A DNA stretch of 64,000 bases from Companilactobacillus mishanensis (GTDB lineage: Bacteria; Bacillota; Bacilli; Lactobacillales; Lactobacillaceae): NCBI RefSeq assembly GCF_003946505.1, contig NZ_RHON01000002.1, positions 62,001 to 126,000 of the forward strand, in the 5' to 3' direction. Position numbers and translations under genes: made by a program. This document shows, piece by piece, positions 57,528 through 64,000 of this stretch; position 1 is the first letter of the stretch; the number at the start of each line of letters is the position of its first letter. A model generated the notes under the pieces. That model saw only the letters and a list, made by a program, of their open reading frames with translations, made no database searches and was not told the origin of the DNA.

Positions 57528-57746
57528 CTAGAAATGCAAAATAGAGCGAATAATTAAAAAGGCACTAGTAATTACAAAATTTAAAGCAAAAACGAATGAA
57601 ACAATTTCATCACCGCTAAAATGGCGATACCATTTTTGAAATTTAGAGCTTAAATGATAGGTAACGAAAATAATAAATATAGTTAAAAAGACAAAAAATA
57701 AAGCAGGTATGAGAATACGATAATCAATCGTTAAATCCTGTACCAT
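57528..57746 (-). CDS. Small two-helix membrane protein, 72 residues
   Basis: Two membrane helices (ILIPALFFVFLTIFIIFVTY and IVSFVFALNFVITSAFLIIR) are linked by SSKFQKWYRHFSGDE. No family recognised. On the minus strand GAGGAGAAG precedes the ATG at 57746. It has a terminator on each side. Confidence 0.75.
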   Translation of the reverse strand: MVQDLTIDYRILIPALFFVFLTIFIIFVTYHLSSKFQKWYRHFSGDEIVSFVFALNFVITSAFLIIRSILHF

Positions 57747-57801
57747 TTCTTCTCCTCGAGAACTTATTTAGTCTAGTTTTAATATTAATATAAAGTCGAA
57801 T

Positions 57802-57833
57802 AAAAAAAGATTGGGAAAAATCCCAATCTTTTT
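57802..57833. terminator. Terminator of the DsrE gene
   Basis: AAAAAGATTGGGA and TCCCAATCTTTTT, 3-4 nt loop, with A/T runs on both sides. Confidence 0.9.
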
Positions 57834-57839
57834 GTTTGC

Positions 57840-58160
57840 CTAAAAAGTAACAGTTTTATCAGCCCATTCAACCATTTCAACACAATCGACCATAGTTGAA
57901 ATAGGACAAGTAGTAGTATCCTCACGGTGACGGCTCATAATACAAGTACCACAAGCAAGAAGTTTACCACCATTTTCAGTGAAGTCATGCATCTTGTTAG
58001 TAACATCGAATTTGTCGTCCTTGATGTCCTCAATTTCAACACCTTCACCCATCAAGAAAATGCGAACCTCGTGACCCTTACCTAAAGAAGTAATGGCAAA
58101 ACGTAAAGCATTCCATGCCTTTTCATGTTCCTTAGTCTCTAAAACAATCCCTATTTTCAT
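57840..58160 (-). CDS. DsrE-family protein
   Basis: 106 residues with the DsrE/DsrF fold: MKIGIVLETKEHEKAWNALRFAITSLGKGHEVRIFLMGEGVE in parts, then LLACGTCIMSRH, in which the cysteines are at the position used for sulfur transfer in this family. The in vivo role is not known. GGAGG precedes the ATG. A perfect CRE lies between its promoter and the ribosome-binding site, so carbon-source control is likely. Confidence 0.9.
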   Translation of the reverse strand: MKIGIVLETKEHEKAWNALRFAITSLGKGHEVRIFLMGEGVEIEDIKDDKFDVTNKMHDFTENGGKLLACGTCIMSRHREDTTTCPISTMVDCVEMVEWADKTVTF

Positions 58161-58173
58161 AATAACCTCCGAT

Positions 58174-58187
58174 TGATAACGTTTTCA
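58174..58187 (-). promoter_or_regulatory. Perfect CRE upstream of the DsrE gene
   Basis: TGATAACGTTTTCA (plus strand; TGAAAACGTTATCA on minus) fits TGWNANCGNTNWCA at every fixed position. It is about 8-21 bp downstream of the expected transcription start, which is a repressing position for CcpA. Confidence 0.8.
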
Positions 58188-58194
58188 CATATTT

Positions 58195-58223
58195 ATCTTA
58201 AACGATAAAACAAAATAGGTCAA
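58195..58223 (-). promoter_or_regulatory. Promoter of the DsrE gene
   Basis: On the minus strand TTGACC (58223-58218), 17-bp spacer, TAAGAT (58200-58195). Bases 58224-58420 upstream of it show no gene. Confidence 0.65.
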
Positions 58224-58422
58224 AGATAGAATGAAGGAAAGTAAGCAGATTTAGATCAAGGTTTTGTTAATAAAAAAATAGATAAGAAGCGAGAGAAACA
58301 AGCGACTTATCTAATCTAAATAGCAAATATGGTATTTAAGGAACTAACTATGTTCTATATAAACGAAAAAACAAGAATCCAGCAGATACCGACGAAATAA
58401 GTTTAATTCAAATCTAGATGTA

Positions 58423-58572
58423 GGAATCAAATCGATTTCGGCTCAGCCCTGACATTTTCCTTAGAGTGCGAAGCACACTTAGGAAAAGGGCGAACTTGGA
58501 GATGATTGCGTACTATGCAATTAGCTTCAAGTCGTCCCAGGGCGTTCCAGCCGAAGAAATCGATTTGATTCC
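58423..58572 (-). repeat. Structured intergenic element, copy H (-)
   Basis: Outer stem of 17 perfect pairs: GGAATCAAATCGATTTC (58423-58439) with 58556-58572. Inner helix GCCCTG (58446-58451) with CAGGGC (58538-58543). On the minus strand TGGAACG precedes the inner helix, GGGACGACTTGAAG opens hairpin 2, and hairpin 3 is TTTTCCTAAG..CTCTAAGGAAAA capped by GTGTGCTTCGCAC. The head motif CGGCAGTGAAC (minus strand GTTCACTGCCG) is at about 58577-58587. It follows the 3' end of the GtrA gene in the same orientation. Confidence 0.87.
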
Positions 58573-58603
58573 GGAATCGGCAGTGAACACCAACCAAACC
58601 AAA

Positions 58604-59050
58604 CTAATTCCGACGAGCCCGTAACTGCTTAATTCGCTCACGCAAACGACGGTTGTTATAATTGAAAATCAGCTTCGACATAAAGTAATTTAAAATCCCC
58701 ACAAGCACCTGATCAATAGCCTTAATGATCAAATTATTAACAGGCAAGGCCAAAACAGCCACAACCATAAACACATCATCAAACAACAATGAGAACAAAC
58801 GGGAAAGCAAGAAGAAAATACCCTCATGGAGCATCTTAGGATAGTCCTTCATCTCAGTTTTAAAAACATACATCTTCGTTACAAAAAACGAAAAAGTATT
58901 AGAAATAAACCAAGCTAAAGTATTAGCCAGCCAAAGCTGCATATTAAAATTATTGTGTGCGACATCGAAAATTGCAATATTTAAAAGTGAAGCGAGGAAT
59001 CCAAACAAACAATAGACTAAAAACTCCCGATGTTTTTTAATTACGTCCAT
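58604..59050 (-). CDS. GtrA-family membrane protein
   Basis: 148 residues with four membrane helices and the family pattern (FLVYCLFGFLASLLNIAIFDVAH, WLANTLAWFISNTFSFFVTKMYVFKT). GtrA-type proteins are thought to help move polyprenyl-phosphate-linked sugars across the membrane. The tail is basic (RRLRERIKQLRARRN). It lies 4 bp after a flavodoxin gene. A GtrB-type glycosyltransferase and GT-C-like proteins are encoded elsewhere in the window. Confidence 0.88.
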   Translation of the reverse strand: MDVIKKHREFLVYCLFGFLASLLNIAIFDVAHNNFNMQLWLANTLAWFISNTFSFFVTKMYVFKTEMKDYPKMLHEGIFFLLSRLFSLLFDDVFMVVAVLALPVNNLIIKAIDQVLVGILNYFMSKLIFNYNNRRLRERIKQLRARRN

Positions 59051-59054
59051 GTGC

Positions 59055-59510
59055 TTACATGTCCATTTCCTTGGCTTTTTTCATTAGTTCTTCCGCAAAT
59101 TTATCGAGATGATCGATATCCTCTTGCTCAGGTTCAAGCTCAACTCGAACTGGCTCGGAACCTTTAGTTGCGCCAACTTGTTCAAAAATTGAAGCAAATT
59201 CATCAATGGCACGACAATAGTCTTCATAGAAAGTATCGCCGGAACCACAAGTTCCATAGACCTTTCCATCTAGGTCTAAGTCTTGCATATCGTCATAGAA
59301 ATCGAGAGCTTCTTCAGGAACAATGCCTTGATCGTAAGTGTAACTAGCAATCACACAAACGTCAGAGTCCTCAAAATCAGATGCATCTGTTTGAGAAACT
59401 TCACTCATTTCCACGTCAGCACCTAGTTGTTCAAATTTTTCTGTTAATACGTATGCAATGTCTTCATCGTTACCAGTAATGCTGGCATAAACGATTTTTA
59501 CTTTTACCAT
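59055..59510 (-). CDS. Flavodoxin
   Basis: 151 residues. The FMN-phosphate loop is near the N-terminus (IVYASITGNDEDIAYVL), and the later flavin loops are SYTYDQGIVPEEALDF and GTCGSGDTFYEDYC. It is a small acidic electron carrier. It leads the operon with GtrA; the partner reductase is not evident here. The minus-strand ribosome-binding site is GAGGCGA. Confidence 0.92.
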   Translation of the reverse strand: MVKVKIVYASITGNDEDIAYVLTEKFEQLGADVEMSEVSQTDASDFEDSDVCVIASYTYDQGIVPEEALDFYDDMQDLDLDGKVYGTCGSGDTFYEDYCRAIDEFASIFEQVGATKGSEPVRVELEPEQEDIDHLDKFAEELMKKAKEMDM

Positions 59511-59640
59511 ATAATTGTCGCCTCATTAATTAAAGTCTTGAGATATTATAGCAAAAAATAATGTCTCTCACCATCTAACTTGAAATTATACTTAAATGTT
59601 ATACTATTCATATCATTGTTTTTTGAAAGGGTATGTAAAA

Positions 59641-60435
59641 TTGATTACATTAAAATCAGCTCGTGAAATCGAAGGGATGCGTAAGTCTGGCGAACTGCTA
59701 GCAAACGTTCATATCGGTCTTCGCGACATTATTAAGCCCGGAATTTCATCGATGGAAATTGAAGATTTTGCGGACAAATATATTACTGAGCATGGTGGGA
59801 CTCCATCTGAAAAAGGTTTTGAAGGATATAAATACGCTACTTGTGTTTGTGTTAATGATGAAGTTGCTCATGGTATTCCTCGTAAAGGATTGATTTTAAA
59901 AAGTGGAGACGTTCTAAAGGTTGACATGACTGTCAATTTGAATGGTTACGAAAGTGATTCTTGCTGGACTTATGCAGTCGGCAAAATCTCAGATGAAGAC
60001 CAACATTTGATGGACGTTACTCACAAAGCTTTATATCTCGGTATCGATCAAGCTGTTATTGGTAACAGAATTGGCGATATCGGCCATGCTATTCAACACT
60101 ATGTTGAAGATGAAAACCACATGGGGGATGTTCGTGACTTGATCGGTCATGGTATCCAACCTACGATGCATGAATTACCAAACGTTCCTCACTATGGCGA
60201 ACCTGGAACTGGTTTACGTTTACGTGAAGGAATGACTATCACAATCGAACCAATGGTCAACTTAGGAACTTGGGAAATCAGTGACAAGTTTGTTAAAGAA
60301 GACGGTTGGGAATACTTCGTATCTGCAGATGGCTCAAAGTCGGCTCAATATGAACATACTCTTGCTATCACTAAAGATGGTCCCAAGATTTTGACTTCAC
60401 AAGATCCAGAATTTGATGCCAAATATTTACTATAA
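59641..60435 (+). CDS. map: Methionine aminopeptidase, type I
   Basis: 264 residues. Metal-binding residues are visible: KVDMTVNLNGYESDSCWTYAVG (two Asp, about 95-110), GHGIQPTMHELPNVPHYG (His), TIEPM and QYEHTLAIT (Glu residues). It removes the first methionine of nascent proteins. The open frame begins at 59596, but GAAAGGG is placed for the TTG at 59641, which gives the usual MITLKSAREIEGMRKSG start. It is the first gene of an operon with brkB-like and galU genes. Confidence 0.95.
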   Translation: MITLKSAREIEGMRKSGELLANVHIGLRDIIKPGISSMEIEDFADKYITEHGGTPSEKGFEGYKYATCVCVNDEVAHGIPRKGLILKSGDVLKVDMTVNLNGYESDSCWTYAVGKISDEDQHLMDVTHKALYLGIDQAVIGNRIGDIGHAIQHYVEDENHMGDVRDLIGHGIQPTMHELPNVPHYGEPGTGLRLREGMTITIEPMVNLGTWEISDKFVKEDGWEYFVSADGSKSAQYEHTLAITKDGPKILTSQDPEFDAKYLL

Positions 60436-60449
60436 TAATGGTTGGTTAA

Positions 60450-61415
60450 ATGAAAGAAAAAGAACATTTAGAAACCCCAATATTTAAACGTCAGATTTCG
60501 TTGACCGAAAAGGTTGTTAAATTTTCTAAATGTATCGGTTCAGCGATGGGTGACTCAAACATACCAATGGCCTCCAAAGCAATAACTTATTATATTTTGT
60601 TGGCCTTATTTCCTGCTGTCATTATCGTAGGAAACTTGATTCCGTTGTTACGTTTGAACCGTCCTACAGTCATAGAGTATATCGAATTTATATTGCCAAA
60701 AGATCTGCATAGCTACTTAATGCCACTGATAATAAAAGTCCTGTCAGAATCGAATAACGGGATTCTTTCTATTGGTGTTGTTTTGGCAGTTTGGGCCATT
60801 TCACGTGGTACCAATATTGCACAAATGTCGATGAATCAAGCTTATGGTCTGGATGTGACAAGTTTATTTGATGAGAGAACATTTTTTAACTTTATCATCA
60901 GAAGAGCCTTAGCATTTCTGATCACGTTTGTTATGCTTATAGCAGCCGTAGCGGTAATCGGTATTTTCACTTTCGGCCAGGCATTTCTTAATTGGCTGAT
61001 TCCTTTAGTTGGTCTGGATGCCGGATTTTTAAACGAGTTCTCCCGTTGGAAATGGCCAATCGCTATTGTTATAATGATGTTGATCGTTTTTACTTTATTT
61101 TATTTTTTACCTAATGTACGTTTAAGGATTCATTATGTTTTGCTTGGTACAGTAATAACTACAGTGGGAATATTGCTTTTGTCTCAACTATTTTCGTATT
61201 ATTTAGATTATTTTGGTACGGCATGGAACAACTATGGGGCAATTGGAGCGATTATTTTATTCCTATTGTGGATGAATATGACTGTAACTATTTTTTTGTT
61301 TGGAAATTCCGTAAATGTCGGCTTCGCAGAAGCAAGTCAAGGACCGTTTCTTCACGAAAAAACTAGCAAACTTACCAATTATTTAAAGTCGCATGAAAAG
61401 GAAGAAGATAACTGA
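60450..61415 (+). CDS. YihY/BrkB-family membrane protein
   Basis: 321 residues with about 6 membrane helices. The [26 protein letters not shown] segment and the later [31 protein letters not shown] segment are the YihY/BrkB signatures. The family was once called ribonuclease BN by mistake; its real function is not known. It overlaps the galU start by one base. Confidence 0.9.
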   Translation: MKEKEHLETPIFKRQISLTEKVVKFSKCIGSAMGDSNIPMASKAITYYILLALFPAVIIVGNLIPLLRLNRPTVIEYIEFILPKDLHSYLMPLIIKVLSESNNGILSIGVVLAVWAISRGTNIAQMSMNQAYGLDVTSLFDERTFFNFIIRRALAFLITFVMLIAAVAVIGIFTFGQAFLNWLIPLVGLDAGFLNEFSRWKWPIAIVIMMLIVFTLFYFLPNVRLRIHYVLLGTVITTVGILLLSQLFSYYLDYFGTAWNNYGAIGAIILFLLWMNMTVTIFLFGNSVNVGFAEASQGPFLHEKTSKLTNYLKSHEKEEDN

Positions 61416-62323
61416 TGAAAGTAAGAAAAGCTATTATCCCAGCAGCAGGTTTAGGAACAAGATTTTTACCAGCAACAAAGGCTTTGGCAAAGGAAATGTT
61501 GCCTATCGTTGATAAGCCAACTATTCAATTTATCGTTGAAGAAGCTAAGGCTTCTGGTATTGAAGATATTTTGATCATTACAGGTAAAAATAAACGTTCG
61601 ATCGAAGACCACTTTGATTCAGTTCCTGAATTGGAACAAAACTTAGCCGCTAAAAATAAAACACAACTACTAAAAGTCGTTCAAGACACTACTGATTTAG
61701 GCGTTAACTTGTACTACAGTCGTCAATCTCATCCAAATGGATTGGGTGATGCTGTTGCACAAGCACGTTCATTTATCGCTGACGAACCATTTATCGTTAT
61801 GCTCGGTGATGATTTGATGTCAGATAAGGTTCCTTTGACAAAACAATTGATTGAAGATTATGAGAATACTCACGCTTCAACTATTGCTGTCATGCAAGTT
61901 CCTAAGTCTGAAGTTTCAAAATATGGTGTTATCGATCCCGAAGGTGAACAAGCTCCTGGATTGTATAATGTCAAACGTTTTGTTGAAAAGCCAAAGGTTG
62001 AAGATGCACCAAGTAACTTGGCCATCATTGGACGTTATCTATTAACTCCAGAAATTTTTGACTTGTTGGATACTCAAAAGCCTGGTGCTGGTAATGAGAT
62101 CCAATTAACAGATGCTATTGACCGTATGAATGAAACACAACGTGTCTTTGCCCATGAATTCAAGGGTGATCGTTTTGACGTTGGTAATAAATTTGGTTAC
62201 GTTAAAACTAATATTCAATATGGATTGACTCATCCAGAAGTTAAGGATGAATTGAAACCTTACATTATTGAGTTAGCTAAAGAGCTTCAAGCAGAAGACA
62301 AAAAAGCTCCAAAGAAAGATTAA
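61415..62323 (+). CDS. galU: UTP-glucose-1-phosphate uridylyltransferase
   Basis: 302 residues. [35 protein letters not shown] is the nucleotidyltransferase site and EKP is in [12 protein letters not shown]; both are typical of GalU/GtaB. It makes UDP-glucose for glycolipids, teichoic acid glycosylation and exopolysaccharides. ATG at 61415 overlaps the upstream TGA. The 3' end overlaps the convergent minus-strand gene by 4 bp. Confidence 0.95.
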   Translation: MKVRKAIIPAAGLGTRFLPATKALAKEMLPIVDKPTIQFIVEEAKASGIEDILIITGKNKRSIEDHFDSVPELEQNLAAKNKTQLLKVVQDTTDLGVNLYYSRQSHPNGLGDAVAQARSFIADEPFIVMLGDDLMSDKVPLTKQLIEDYENTHASTIAVMQVPKSEVSKYGVIDPEGEQAPGLYNVKRFVEKPKVEDAPSNLAIIGRYLLTPEIFDLLDTQKPGAGNEIQLTDAIDRMNETQRVFAHEFKGDRFDVGNKFGYVKTNIQYGLTHPEVKDELKPYIIELAKELQAEDKKAPKKD

Positions 62324-62610
62324 CCTAACAAAATACAGTCATCAGCAACTCTGAAACCAAAGAGTTGTTGGTGATTTTTTTTGCGGTCATCATCGTAATA
62401 GAGTGGCAGGGTGTAATATTCTTTTTTGTTCAAAAGTAACAGAAATTCCCAATTTTTTATTCCTTGTATTTTTGTGGAAGATTTCAAATAAATGCCGTCT
62501 TCTTTGACTTCTAAATCGACTACGGCTAATCGAGCATCTTTTTCTTCGATGTAAACACGATTATTTTTCTTGAAGTCATTCAACATCAGAATTAGATCAA
62601 TTATTCGCAT
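62320..62610 (-). CDS. Hypothetical protein, 96 residues
   Basis: A soluble protein: [45 protein letters not shown] in parts, then [25 protein letters not shown]. It looks like a mixed alpha/beta protein. I do not recognise a family. It is convergent with galU and divergent from the thiolase gene. The minus-strand start context is weak. Confidence 0.65.
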   Translation of the reverse strand: MRIIDLILMLNDFKKNNRVYIEEKDARLAVVDLEVKEDGIYLKSSTKIQGIKNWEFLLLLNKKEYYTLPLYYDDDRKKNHQQLFGFRVADDCILLG

Positions 62611-62698
62611 TGAAACACCATCGTTGTATTTATTTGCTATATAAATTATTATTTAAGCTTAGGGTTATTCTACCAAATATTAAAGAGGTAATAAATTT

Positions 62699-63853
62699 AT
62701 GGATTCTATTGTAATTATTGATGCCAAACGAACTGCTATTGGTAAATTTCGAGGACAATTTGCTGAAATATCCTCCGTACAACTAGGGACTCAACTAGTT
62801 AAGCAGCTATTGGCCAATAACAAGATCGATCCTGAAAGTGTAGATCAATTTATTTTCGGTAACGTTTATCAGGCCGGTTCTGGTCAAAATGTTGCTCGAC
62901 AAATAGGAATCAATGCTGGTGGACGAGTTCAATCAACTGGTATGACGATCAATCAGGTTTGTGGCTCAGGTATGAAGGCCGTCCACGAAGCTACTAACGC
63001 ATTATTACTTGAAGATGCTGACATTGTTGTTTGTGGTGGGGTAGAAAGCATGTCTAATGCACCATTCTATTCACCTAGAGTTGGTAAGATGGAGACCTCT
63101 GAAAAACAAGGAGACACACTTTTCCAAGACGGTTTGATTGATGCATTTGCCAATTATCCTATGGGTATGACTGCCGAAAATGTTGCAGTAAAGTATGATA
63201 TTACACGCGAGATGCAAGATGAGTATGCTTTGAAGTCTCAAAAAAAGGCAGCTGAATCACGCAATGAGTTGACCAAAGAAATTCTACCTATCCAGGTTGG
63301 GGATGCCTACGTGGTAAAAGATGAAGCAATTCGTGGCAATTCTACAATGGAAGGTCTAGCCAATTTGAAACCTGCTTTTGAAGATGACGGAACAGTCACA
63401 GCTGGAAATTCTTCACCTCTAAACGATGGGGCAGCTGCAATGATCATGATGAGAAAAGAAACAGCAGATAAAATGGGCTTGGAATATGTCGCCGAAATTA
63501 CTGGATATGTTGAAGAAGGTATCGACCCAAGATATATGGGATATGCTCCATATTATGCCATCAACAAATTTTATGATCGTTATGATGTTAAGCAAGAAGA
63601 CTATGATTTGTTCGAAATAAATGAAGCCTTCGCCGCACCAACGATTGCTGTCGCCAGAGATCTCAATATTCCAGAAGAAAAATTGAATGTCTTTGGTGGT
63701 GCCATTGCTTTAGGACATCCAATTGGAGCCACAGGAGCACGTTTGATCGTCTCATTGATAAATTCTCTTCAAACTGAAAAGAAACATACTGGTATTGCTT
63801 CATTGTGTATCGGTGGTGGTATGGGAATGGCCATCGGAATCAAATTATCATGA
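62699..63853 (+). CDS. Acetyl-CoA C-acetyltransferase (thiolase), mevalonate pathway
   Basis: 384 residues. The acyl-accepting cysteine is in INQVCGSGMKAVHEA (about residue 86). NEAFAAP, GGAIALGHPIGATGARL and the second active-site cysteine in SLCIGGGMGMAIG follow at the C-terminus. It joins two acetyl-CoA to acetoacetyl-CoA. The HMG-CoA reductase gene that follows with a 4-bp overlap shows that it serves isoprenoid synthesis through mevalonate. AAAGAGGT precedes the ATG. Confidence 0.95.
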   Translation: MDSIVIIDAKRTAIGKFRGQFAEISSVQLGTQLVKQLLANNKIDPESVDQFIFGNVYQAGSGQNVARQIGINAGGRVQSTGMTINQVCGSGMKAVHEATNALLLEDADIVVCGGVESMSNAPFYSPRVGKMETSEKQGDTLFQDGLIDAFANYPMGMTAENVAVKYDITREMQDEYALKSQKKAAESRNELTKEILPIQVGDAYVVKDEAIRGNSTMEGLANLKPAFEDDGTVTAGNSSPLNDGAAAMIMMRKETADKMGLEYVAEITGYVEEGIDPRYMGYAPYYAINKFYDRYDVKQEDYDLFEINEAFAAPTIAVARDLNIPEEKLNVFGGAIALGHPIGATGARLIVSLINSLQTEKKHTGIASLCIGGGMGMAIGIKLS

Positions 63854-64000
63854 AAATATACGAAATGAAAAATGACGAACGACTAGATTATTTATTGAAG
63901 AATAACTATTTGAATGCTGAACAGGTTGAATTTTTAAAGTCCGAGCAACCTCTTAGTCAGGATATAGCCAATAGTCTGAGTGAAAATCAAATTGGAATTT
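63850..64000 (+). CDS. mvaA: Hydroxymethylglutaryl-CoA reductase, N-terminal part
   Basis: The ATG at 63850 overlaps the thiolase stop (ATGA). About 50 residues are visible: MKIYEMKNDERLDYLL ... EQVEFLKS ... DIANSLSENQIGI. The SENQIG segment is where class II HMG-CoA reductases have the conserved ENVIG motif. The rest lies beyond the window. Call based on this motif and on the thiolase neighbour. Confidence 0.75.
   Translation, partial: MKIYEMKNDERLDYLLKNNYLNAEQVEFLKSEQPLSQDIANSLSENQIGI

Overview
The window is a low-GC, gene-dense bacterial chromosome segment. It reads as a member of the Lactobacillaceae: a CamS lipoprotein between ligA and gatCAB, mevalonate-pathway genes (thiolase, then the start of HMG-CoA reductase), WxL-type surface proteins, DUF3290/DUF421 pairs, frequent TTG/GTG starts and an RlmD-type methyltransferase without Fe-S cysteines. 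Companilactobacillus or a close relative is my best guess, but the genus cannot be fixed from the sequence alone.

Layout. 0-4 kb: end of an aminotransferase gene, a membrane GT-C-like protein with a GtrB-type glycosyltransferase, a hypothetical gene, a SprT-like gene and tRNA-Leu(AAG). 4.8-8.4 kb: an arylsulfotransferase-like lipoprotein, rbsD-rbsK behind a likely catabolite-response element, and a cold-shock gene. 9.1-12.9 kb: a membrane-anchored GH73 glucosaminidase, xpt, a degenerate PurK homologue and purB. 13.3-24.4 kb: the conserved housekeeping run pcrA-ligA-camS-gatCAB-dagK-rlmD. 25-39.9 kb: amino-acid permeases, a peptidase C26, a CPA1 antiporter, the UPF0210/UPF0237 pair, two polytopic envelope proteins, an orphan PTS EIIC with a DUF915 hydrolase, a Gfo/Idh/MocA oxidoreductase, a DEAD-box helicase and tRNA-Arg(CCT). 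40-50.3 kb looks accessory: a promoter-driven structured RNA in front of a PBECR-like nuclease gene, two microprotein genes and four tandem WxL-like surface-protein paralogues. 50.3-64 kb: PgpA-like protein, DUF3290/DUF421, small membrane proteins, a second C26 amidotransferase with a GNAT protein, fba, wecB, a DsrE protein with a perfect CRE, flavodoxin and GtrA, map-brkB-galU, then mevalonate genes.

Three things stand out. First, eight intergenic copies of one structured element (about 130-170 nt). Each has a long outer stem, an inner helix of about 6 bp and two arms. The arm sequences differ between copies while pairing is kept, and conserved unpaired motifs remain (GTTCACTGCCG, GGAACG). 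Six copies form three inverted pairs. Second, a terminated RNA with a strong promoter ends 11 nt before a PBECR-like gene, an arrangement like type III toxin-antitoxin loci or a riboregulator. Third, the acyltransferase gene at 32.5 kb is preceded by five exact 17-bp tandem repeats, each able to supply the 5' arm of the same intrinsic terminator.
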